From Oscillospiraceae bacterium (GTDB lineage: Bacteria; Bacillota; Clostridia; Oscillospirales; Ruminococcaceae): a DNA stretch of 29,211 bases. The notes below the pieces were generated by a model. It was not told the origin of the DNA and did not search any database. It saw nothing but the letters and a program-made list of their open reading frames with translations. The stretch lies in assembly GCA_029240015.1 (NCBI GenBank), contig JARBTU010000001.1, forward strand, positions 1 to 29,211, in the 5' to 3' direction. The translations under genes were made by a program, and so were the position numbers. This document shows positions 23,001-29,211 of this stretch, piece after piece. Position 1 is the first letter of the stretch, and every line of letters begins with the position of its first letter.

Positions 23001-23041
23001 GTTGTTTTTAACATTATGATGATTATATTGTTAAAAACAAC
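23001..23041. other. Perfect 13-bp inverted repeat upstream of the aspS promoter
   Basis: GTTGTTTTTAACA (23001-23013) and TGTTAAAAACAAC (23029-23041) flank a 15-nt AT-rich centre. It lies between the patatin gene and the aspS -35 box. It is not followed by a good T run, so it could be an inefficient terminator or a protein-binding site. A separate palindrome, CGAGCGCTCG, is at 22928-22937. No T-box antiterminator signature is visible in 22913-23153. Confidence 0.5.
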
Positions 23042-23086
23042 TCATTCTTTAAACCCAAATCAAGATAAAAACCGTATAAAAAATAT

Positions 23087-23115
23087 TTGAATTTTATGGT
23101 ATACTATGATAGAAT
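23087..23115 (+). promoter_or_regulatory. Candidate promoter of aspS-gatCAB
   Basis: TTGAAT (23087-23092) and TAGAAT (23110-23115) are separated by 17 bp, 38 bp before the ATG. A TATACT lies in the spacer as an alternative -10 box. Confidence 0.55.
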
Positions 23116-23153
23116 AAATCTATTAGTAGTTTTTTGAGAGGATTGTTTATATA

Positions 23154-24902
23154 ATGGTGTCAATTAACAAATATCGCACACATTCTTGTGGAGAAATTCG
23201 AGAAAAAGACATCGACAAAGACGTTCGCGTTTCAGGTTGGGTAGAAAATATCCGTGACCATGGCGGCGTCCTTTTTGTTGATTTACGCGACCAGTATGGT
23301 GTCGTTCAAATCGTTGTTCATAATGAAAATATGCTTAAAAATGTTTCAAAAGAGAGCACCATAACTGTTGCAGGAAAAGTAGTTAAAAGGGATGAAGATA
23401 CACTAAATCCTAAAATAGAAACAGGGATGATTGAAATCACGGCTTCCACCCTTGATGTTCAAGGAAAAGCCCTATCGAATCTGCCTTTTGAAGTTGCATC
23501 GTCCAAAGATATCAAAGAAGAATTAAGATTACAATATAGATTTTTAGATTTAAGAAATAAAAAGGTTCATGATAACATAGTGGTGCGTGCAAATGTCATT
23601 TCATTCTTGAGAAGTAAAATGAGCGAGATGGGCTTTTTAGAAATTCAAACCCCTATCCTTTCCGCTTCTTCTCCCGAAGGTGCACGCGACTATTTGATTC
23701 CAAGCCGCAAACATCAAGGCAAGTTTTATGCCTTACCGCAAGCACCTCAAATATTTAAGCAGCTGTTGATGGTATCGGGATTTGACCGTTATTTCCAAAT
23801 CGCTCCTTGCTTTAGGGACGAAGATGCCAGGGCAGATCGTTCTCCCGGCGAATTCTATCAGCTTGACTTTGAAATGGCTTTTGCTACACAAGAGGATGTA
23901 TTTGAAATAGCAGAAAATGTTCTATCCGAAGCTTTTTCAAAATTCTCGGATAAAAAAGTTTCTTCCGCTCCTTTTGAACGGATTCCATATGCAGACGCTA
24001 TGCTCAAATACGGAACGGACAAGCCGGACCTCAGGAACCCACTCGAAATCATTGAACTCAGCGATATGTTTGTTGAAACGGATTTTGCTCCTTTCAGGGG
24101 AAAAACAGTTCGTGGCATCAATGTTCCTGATTGTGCGTCCAAATCCAAAAGCTTTTTCGAAAATATGCTTTCATTTGCGACATCTATCGGTATGAAAGGG
24201 CTCGGATACATTAAAGTAGACGAAAACATGAAATACTTAGGTCCTATCGACAAATTTTTGACCGATGAACAAAGAATTGATTTGAAGAACCGTGCAAACT
24301 TAAAACCTGGAGACGTTTTCTATTTTATTGCAGACAGCAAGAGTATGGCACCAAAGCTTGCAGGCCAAATCCGCACCGAACTTGCCAATCGTCTTAACTT
24401 ACTGGAAAAAGACGCTTATCGCATGTGCTTCATTGTTGACTTCCCGATGTATGAAATTGACGAAGAAAGCGGAAAAGTCATTTTTACACACAATCCGTTT
24501 TCTATGCCACAAGGCGGAATGGAGACGCTTTTAAACAAAAATCCACTTGATATATTAGCATATCAGTATGATATCGTCTGCAACGGTGTTGAACTTTCTT
24601 CGGGAGCTGTACGAAACCATGATTTAGACATCATGATAAAAGCTTTTGAAATTGCTGGATACACCGAAGAAACCATTGAGGAAAAATTCTCTGCGCTTTA
24701 TACGGCGTTTAAATACGGTGCTCCTCCTCATGCGGGGATGGCTCCCGGCATCGACAGAATGATAATGCTTCTGACAGATGAAGAAAACATCAGAGAAGTT
24801 ATTGCCTTCCCGATGAACAGCAATGCACAGGATCTTTTGATGGGCGCTCCTTGCGAAGTAACAGAAAAACAACTTAGAGAAGTACACATTAAACTCAGAT
24901 AG
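23154..24902 (+). CDS. aspS: Aspartate--tRNA ligase (possibly non-discriminating)
   Basis: This 582-residue class II synthetase charges tRNA-Asp. The N-terminal OB anticodon-binding fold covers residues 1-105 (VRVSGWVENIRDHGGVLFVD). Motif 1 is around FLEIQTPILSASSPEGARDY, motif 2 around FRDEDARADRSPGEFYQLD, the bacterial GAD insertion spans about 290-420, and motif 3 is GMAPGIDRMIMLL. The form SPGEFYQLDFEM resembles the alphaproteobacterial-type AspRS branch. Placement directly upstream of gatCAB suggests it may also charge tRNA-Asn for amidation; sequence alone does not prove that. SD GAGAGG is 12 nt upstream. Confidence 0.96.
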   Translation: MVSINKYRTHSCGEIREKDIDKDVRVSGWVENIRDHGGVLFVDLRDQYGVVQIVVHNENMLKNVSKESTITVAGKVVKRDEDTLNPKIETGMIEITASTLDVQGKALSNLPFEVASSKDIKEELRLQYRFLDLRNKKVHDNIVVRANVISFLRSKMSEMGFLEIQTPILSASSPEGARDYLIPSRKHQGKFYALPQAPQIFKQLLMVSGFDRYFQIAPCFRDEDARADRSPGEFYQLDFEMAFATQEDVFEIAENVLSEAFSKFSDKKVSSAPFERIPYADAMLKYGTDKPDLRNPLEIIELSDMFVETDFAPFRGKTVRGINVPDCASKSKSFFENMLSFATSIGMKGLGYIKVDENMKYLGPIDKFLTDEQRIDLKNRANLKPGDVFYFIADSKSMAPKLAGQIRTELANRLNLLEKDAYRMCFIVDFPMYEIDEESGKVIFTHNPFSMPQGGMETLLNKNPLDILAYQYDIVCNGVELSSGAVRNHDLDIMIKAFEIAGYTEETIEEKFSALYTAFKYGAPPHAGMAPGIDRMIMLLTDEENIREVIAFPMNSNAQDLLMGAPCEVTEKQLREVHIKLR

Positions 24903-24935
24903 CCTGTTGATTAATTGGATTGGAGTTGATCTATT

Positions 24936-25214
24936 TTGATTACCCGTGAAGAAATACAAAATATCGCGATCCTAAGCAAACTTTTTATTGACGAAAATGA
25001 GTTAGACACGCTTACTCAGGATATGGCTCAAATTATTACGTTTGCAGACACGATAAACACTGCTGTTGAAGAGTTGGAAGATTTTGAAGATATCAACAAT
25101 CTGTCCAACGTCTTCCGCGAAGACGAAGTGCTCCCGTCTTATGACCGTTCTCTTATCCTCAAAAACGTGGACGGTGGCGAAAACGGATACTTCCCTGTTA
25201 AAAAAAGAGTTTAA
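24936..25214 (+). CDS. gatC: Asp-tRNA(Asn)/Glu-tRNA(Gln) amidotransferase subunit C
   Basis: The 92-residue protein has the GatC pattern ITREEIQNIAILSKLFIDE and a C-terminal stretch with LSNVFREDEVLPSYDR, which wraps around GatA to join it to GatB. Translation starts at TTG (24936) with GGAG 10 nt upstream. It lies 33 nt after aspS and 30 nt before gatA. Confidence 0.94.
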   Translation: MITREEIQNIAILSKLFIDENELDTLTQDMAQIITFADTINTAVEELEDFEDINNLSNVFREDEVLPSYDRSLILKNVDGGENGYFPVKKRV

Positions 25215-25244
25215 CCAATCCTGTTATGTTAAGGAGAATCGCAA

Positions 25245-26717
25245 GTGGAAAAGACAAAAGGAAAAATTAAGTACCTTGGAGAACTTTTAAGAAATAAAGA
25301 AATCTCTTGTCAGGAACTGACGACCAAATATCTTGAAAGCATCAATCAGGATAACGGAAAACTGAACGCTTATGTAAGTGTCACAGAGCAAGAAGCACTT
25401 GACACAGCAAAAGCAGTAGATAAAAAAATTGCTTCAGGTGAGGAACTCTCCCCTCTTGAAGGAATTCCGATGACGTTAAAAGACAATATCTCTACAAAAG
25501 ATATTGAAACAACTTGTTGTTCCAAAATTCTTCAAGGATATGTTCCGATTTATAATGCAACTGTTTGGGACCTTTTAAAGAGCCAAAATGCGGTTTTGCT
25601 TGGAAAAACCAACATGGATGAATTCGCGATGGGCTCGTCCTGTGAAACATCCTGCTTTGGGGGTGCAAACAATCCTCACAATTTAGCACACGTTGCAGGA
25701 GGAAGCTCCGGCGGAGTTGCTTCTGCTGTGGGTGGAAACATTGCGGCTTATGGGCTTGGATCTGACACGGGCGGTTCTATCCGCCAACCGGCAAGCTTTT
25801 GCGGTCTGGTTGGGTTAAAGCCAACCTACGGCGCAGTTTCCCGTTACGGTTTGATTGCATATGCCTCCAGTTTGGATCAAATCGGTCCTATCACCTCAAC
25901 AGTGGAAGATGCTGCTTTGGTGTTTGACGCAATCTCCAAAAAAGATCCGATGGATTCGACCTCTCAAGGCGGCGCTGAGCCGACCTTGGCTAAATTGAAT
26001 CAAGATATTAAAGGACTTAAAATCGGAGTAGCAAAAGAATATTTTGAAGGTGTTCGGGATGATGTAAAAAAAGCGCTCGAACAATCGATAAAGACCTATG
26101 TATCACTGGGTGCACAAATTGTATATTTTGACCTTCCTGTTCTAAAATACGCCCTCCCTGTTTACTACATTCTGGCCTGTGCGGAGGCTTCTTCCAATCT
26201 TGGGCGATATGACAGTATCCGATATGGATACCGAACAGATGAAAATTATCATAGCATTCATGAAATGATTTGTAAAACAAGGAGCGAAGGATTTGGAAAG
26301 GAAGTTCAGCGAAGGATTTTACTTGGCACCTACGTATTAAGTTCAGGTTATTATGACGCTTATTATAAAAAAGCACAACGACTACGTGGAGCTGTGGTTA
26401 AAGCATTCCAAAACGCTTTTCAAAGCTGCGATGTAATTTTGACGCCGACCGTTCCGATGACTGCTTTTGAACAAGGATTTTCTTCTAAAGACCAAATCGA
26501 AACCTATCAAACCGATATCTGCACCGTTCCAATTAACATTGCAGGGCTTCCTGCAATTTCGATTCCTTGCGGCTTTGATTCCAAAGGATTGCCAATCGGG
26601 ATGCAGCTCATCGGCAACACTTTTTGTGAGAGTACAATTCTAAATGCAGCATATCAGTTTGAAAATGCTTGTGCTAATCAAATCTATAAAAACGTTGATT
26701 TGGGGGTTAAGTTATGA
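25245..26717 (+). CDS. gatA: Asp-tRNA(Asn)/Glu-tRNA(Gln) amidotransferase subunit A
   Basis: This 490-residue amidase-signature protein frees ammonia from glutamine or asparagine for amidation of misacylated tRNA. The catalytic Ser-cisSer-Lys triad is visible as Lys79 (PMTLKDNIS), Ser154 (AGGSSGG) and Ser178 (GSDTGGSIRQPA). The length is typical. Translation begins at GTG (25245) with AAGGAG 8 nt upstream. The stop overlaps the gatB start by 4 nt (ATGA), implying coupling. Confidence 0.97.
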   Translation: MEKTKGKIKYLGELLRNKEISCQELTTKYLESINQDNGKLNAYVSVTEQEALDTAKAVDKKIASGEELSPLEGIPMTLKDNISTKDIETTCCSKILQGYVPIYNATVWDLLKSQNAVLLGKTNMDEFAMGSSCETSCFGGANNPHNLAHVAGGSSGGVASAVGGNIAAYGLGSDTGGSIRQPASFCGLVGLKPTYGAVSRYGLIAYASSLDQIGPITSTVEDAALVFDAISKKDPMDSTSQGGAEPTLAKLNQDIKGLKIGVAKEYFEGVRDDVKKALEQSIKTYVSLGAQIVYFDLPVLKYALPVYYILACAEASSNLGRYDSIRYGYRTDENYHSIHEMICKTRSEGFGKEVQRRILLGTYVLSSGYYDAYYKKAQRLRGAVVKAFQNAFQSCDVILTPTVPMTAFEQGFSSKDQIETYQTDICTVPINIAGLPAISIPCGFDSKGLPIGMQLIGNTFCESTILNAAYQFENACANQIYKNVDLGVKL

Positions 26718-28126
26718 CATATGAACTCGTCTCAGGACTTGAAACCCATATAGAACTGTCCACCAAAACAAAAATATTTTGCGGCTGTACGACCGCTTTC
26801 GGCTCCGAGCCGAATACCAACTGCTGCCCGATCTGTATTGGATTGCCGGGCACCCTCCCGAAGCTGAATCACCAAGTCGTTCGATATGCCATTATGGCAG
26901 GTCTTGCGACCAACTGCCAGATTAATAATATTTCCAAAATGGACCGCAAAAACTATGTTTATCCCGACCTTTCCAAGGCATATCAAGTATCTCAGTTTGA
27001 CAAACCTCTTTGCAAAAACGGATATATCACGTTAGACAGCGGTAAAAAAATAAACATCCTGCGCATCCATATTGAAGAAGATGCAGGCAAGCTTGTCCAC
27101 GAACGCGGAGATACTTTTGTTGATTATAACCGCGGCGGTGTTCCGCTTATTGAAATCGTGACCGAGCCCGATTTCAGAAGCATTGATGAAGTAAAAGAAT
27201 ATGTTGAAAAACTCCAACTAATTATGAAATATGTTGGCGTTTCGGATTGCAAAATGCAGGAAGGTTCGCTCCGTTGCGACGTGAACATCTCTGTTCGCCC
27301 GCAAGGCGAAGAAAAGCTTGGAACAAGAACCGAAATCAAGAACATGAACTCGTTTACCTTTATGGCCAAAGCGCTTCAATACGAGTATGATCGTCAAATC
27401 GACGTGATTGAAAGCGGCGAACAAGTTATTCAGGAAACCAGAAGATATAATGATGACACCGGAGAAACCGAAAGCATGCGCGGAAAAGAAGATGCTCACG
27501 ATTATCGGTATTTCAGAGAGCCTGACCTTGTGACTATTTCAACAACGGATGAAGAGATTGAACAGATTCGTTCTTTGCTCCCTGAACTTCCTTCCGCTAA
27601 GCTTGACCGTTACATTAACGAGTACGGAATCTCTGCTACCGATGCTGCTATTATTGCGAAATACCGAAAAGTGGCGGAGTTTTTCGATGAGGCTTGTGAG
27701 GGCGTAAAAGCTCAAAAGATTGTTTCTAACTTGATTATCAGCCAGATTTTCCGCCGTTTTCCTACTGATGGTGAAAAAGAAGATTTCGAAATCTCCATTA
27801 CAGCCAAAATGCTGAATGACCTTGTTTTGCTCATAGATAACGGGAAACTCAACATGAATCTTGCAAAATCCACTCTTGAAAAAATGCTTGATACAGGCAA
27901 ACCTGTATCCGAGCTTGTTTCCGAAAAAGATTTGAGCGGTGTGGATGAAAGTGCACTTCGCCAAATTTGTGAAGAGATTGTTTCTGCTAATCCTTCTGCA
28001 GTAAGCGACTTCAAAAACGGGAAGACAAATGCCTTTAAATCTTTGATTGGCGGCGTCATGAAAGCTACAAAAGGTCGAGCGGACGCAATGCTTGCTACAA
28101 AAATTCTTGAAGAACTGATTAAGTGA
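26714..28126 (+). CDS. gatB: Asp-tRNA(Asn)/Glu-tRNA(Gln) amidotransferase subunit B
   Basis: The 470-residue subunit binds the misacylated tRNA and activates its side chain with ATP. The N-terminal cradle has ELVSGLETHIEL and the zinc-site cysteines in KIFCGCTTAFG and NCCPICIGLPG. GGVPLIEIVTEPD and YRYFREPDL are family marks, and the C-terminal 130 residues form the helical and YqeY-like tail. It completes aspS-gatC-gatA-gatB. A strong terminator follows. Confidence 0.97.
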   Translation: MTYELVSGLETHIELSTKTKIFCGCTTAFGSEPNTNCCPICIGLPGTLPKLNHQVVRYAIMAGLATNCQINNISKMDRKNYVYPDLSKAYQVSQFDKPLCKNGYITLDSGKKINILRIHIEEDAGKLVHERGDTFVDYNRGGVPLIEIVTEPDFRSIDEVKEYVEKLQLIMKYVGVSDCKMQEGSLRCDVNISVRPQGEEKLGTRTEIKNMNSFTFMAKALQYEYDRQIDVIESGEQVIQETRRYNDDTGETESMRGKEDAHDYRYFREPDLVTISTTDEEIEQIRSLLPELPSAKLDRYINEYGISATDAAIIAKYRKVAEFFDEACEGVKAQKIVSNLIISQIFRRFPTDGEKEDFEISITAKMLNDLVLLIDNGKLNMNLAKSTLEKMLDTGKPVSELVSEKDLSGVDESALRQICEEIVSANPSAVSDFKNGKTNAFKSLIGGVMKATKGRADAMLATKILEELIK

Positions 28127-28134
28127 ATATATTT

Positions 28135-28179
28135 AAAAAGCCCTAAAACAGCAATTACTTGCCGTTTTAGGGCTTTTTT
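28135..28179 (+). terminator. Intrinsic terminator after gatB
   Basis: AAAAAGCCCTAAAAC pairs with GTTTTAGGGCTTTTTT across a partly paired loop, ending in six T. Confidence 0.9.
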
Positions 28180-28200
28180 ATGATTAAAAACAAGTTAAAA

Positions 28201-28259
28201 TTGTAACAACAAATAAATTATACCATACTATAGAAGTAATAAAACTTGAAAAACAAGTT
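28201..28259 (+). promoter_or_regulatory. Candidate promoter and inverted repeat before the GH18 gene
   Basis: TTGTAA (28201-28206) and CATACT (28224-28229) are spaced by 17 bp. CATACTAT also resembles a sporulation SigE -10 box, but no SigE -35 box is clear. An inverted repeat AACTTG-AAAAA-CAAGTT (28243-28259) lies just downstream of the likely start and could be an operator or leader hairpin. Confidence 0.4.
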
Positions 28260-28289
28260 CTTAAAATAATACATAAAGGTGTGATAAAA

Positions 28290-29150
28290 TTGGTAATATA
28301 CACAGTAAGACCCGGAGACAGTGTTTATTCCATTGCGCGTAAATACGGCGTTTCTCCTCAGACGATAATTACCAACAACAATATCCAAAATGATCGTCGT
28401 CTTATGGTCGGGCAAGCTTTAATCGTAGATACCGGTGATGTTCGTCATCGCGTGACTGCCGGTCAAACACTTTATTCTTTAGCAAGAATGTATGGCACAA
28501 CTGTGAACAGTATTCTAGCAGCAAACCCAGGGGTTAACCCCGAAAGACTTCAAATTGGGCAAACTCTTGTGATTCCTACCGATCCTCAAGAAAAGCGAAC
28601 CATTGATGTAAATGGGTACGCTTTTCCCAATATCAACAGAGATACGTTAAATCGGACCCTTCCTAATCTTACATACTTAAGCATTTTCAGTTATCAAGTC
28701 AAACCGGACGGAAGCCTCATTCCAATCAACGATACCCCGTTAATCCAATCTGCGCGCCAGAGAGACGTAGCTCCTATGATGGTCATCACCAACATTTTGG
28801 AAGGCGGCAGTTTCAATAGTGACTTAGCCCATACGATTCTAACAAGCGAAAGTGTTCAAGACACCCTGCTTAACAATGTTCTTCAAACATTAAGAACTAA
28901 AAACTATTATGGATTAGACATTGATTTTGAGTTTATTCTTCCTGACGACCGTGAAGAATACAATAACTTTTTAAGAAAAGCTGTCAATAAACTTCGCCCA
29001 CTCGGCTATACCATTACAACCGCGCTTGCCCCAAAATTACGTGGAGATCAGCCTGGGCTTTTGTATGAGGCGCATGACTATCCTGTCCATGGAGAATTGG
29101 TCGATCATGTAATTATCATGACTTATGAATGGGGATATACTTATGTATAA
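28290..29150 (+). CDS. LysM-GH18 cortex/peptidoglycan hydrolase (YaaH/SleL-like), C-terminally truncated
   Basis: The 286-residue product has two LysM domains (about residues 1-46, YTVRPGDSVYSIARKYGV; about 50-95, HRVTAGQTLYSLARMYGT), then the first part of a GH18 catalytic domain. The GH18 motif appears as YYGLDIDFEF, with the catalytic Glu, and HVIIMTYEWGYTY follows. In YaaH/SleL relatives that segment continues with GPP and about 130 more residues. Here it ends YTYV-stop, and no other frame of the remaining 61 nt resumes the domain. The start is probably TTG 28290, 8 nt after AAAGGTG; the GTG at 28281 overlaps that SD. Relatives act in spore germination or wall turnover. Confidence 0.82.
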   Translation: MVIYTVRPGDSVYSIARKYGVSPQTIITNNNIQNDRRLMVGQALIVDTGDVRHRVTAGQTLYSLARMYGTTVNSILAANPGVNPERLQIGQTLVIPTDPQEKRTIDVNGYAFPNINRDTLNRTLPNLTYLSIFSYQVKPDGSLIPINDTPLIQSARQRDVAPMMVITNILEGGSFNSDLAHTILTSESVQDTLLNNVLQTLRTKNYYGLDIDFEFILPDDREEYNNFLRKAVNKLRPLGYTITTALAPKLRGDQPGLLYEAHDYPVHGELVDHVIIMTYEWGYTYV

Positions 29151-29211
29151 ACATCATATAACCTATGGTCATTACAAACAAAAAGCCCCAAGGAACTTTG
29201 TAACTGCCTTT

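Noticed and set aside
22913..23153. T-box leader for aspS
   Set aside because: No T-box sequence (GGGTGG-type antiterminator bulge) and no terminator next to the start codon were found; the hairpin lies upstream of the likely promoter.
29143..29211. New gene at the right edge
   Set aside because: Only 23 codons are visible with no SD and no recognisable motif; it is noted as part of the junction rather than annotated.

Overview
The window looks like chromosomal DNA of a low-to-moderate GC Bacillota, most likely a member of the Clostridia. Supporting signs are an HPr with both His15 and Ser46, an hrcA-grpE-dnaK-dnaJ operon behind a perfect CIRCE operator, strong SD sequences with consensus SigA-type promoters, a GatCAB amidotransferase, a two-subunit Fe-S fumarase gene, LysM/GH18 and LysM/CAP cell-wall proteins, and frequent TTG/GTG starts. 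I see no rRNA, tRNA, CRISPR array, phage or conjugative genes. Nearly everything is housekeeping. I did not find a credible undescribed multi-gene system; the notable observations are disrupted genes and regulatory RNA.

Layout. 1-1.3 kb, minus: partial fumarase beta subunit and a DivIVA-like coiled-coil protein, both with reading-frame oddities. 1.37-2.0 kb, plus: a HAD phosphatase. 2.07-5.06 kb, minus: rpsR, ssb, rpsF, then galU and a zinc-ribbon/DUF2628 membrane protein. 5.27-6.38 kb, plus: prfB without a frameshift site. 6.43-11.35 kb, minus: the HrcA heat-shock operon, with hrcA interrupted by an in-frame TAA. 11.47-13.47 kb, minus: a phosphodiester glycosidase followed by a GT2-GtrA glycosyltransferase. 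13.63-14.16 kb, plus: fluoride riboswitch and crcB. 14.23-14.85 kb, minus: secreted LysM-CAP protein. 15.06-18.86 kb, plus: ylxM-ffh-rpsP-khpA-rimM-trmD. 19.0-22.9 kb, plus: HPr, uvrC, an HD-domain protein and a patatin-like protein. 23.1-28.13 kb, plus: aspS-gatC-gatA-gatB. 28.2-29.15 kb, plus: a LysM-GH18 hydrolase that ends abruptly.

How the genes work together. The largest theme is translation: ribosomal proteins S6, S16 and S18, RF2, SRP, RimM, TrmD, AspRS and GatCAB. The aspS-gatCAB cluster suggests that Asn-tRNA and/or Gln-tRNA are made by transamidation. The other themes are protein folding (DnaK system), DNA maintenance (SSB, UvrC), sugar-nucleotide and envelope glycan chemistry (GalU, GT2-GtrA, NAGPA-type protein) and fluoride resistance.

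Four genes carry disruptions: an apparent frameshift in the DivIVA-like gene, an ATA in place of a start codon in the fumarase gene, a nonsense codon in hrcA, and loss of the GH18 C-terminus near the right edge. They may be real mutations, insertion junctions or assembly errors, and read-level checking would separate these.
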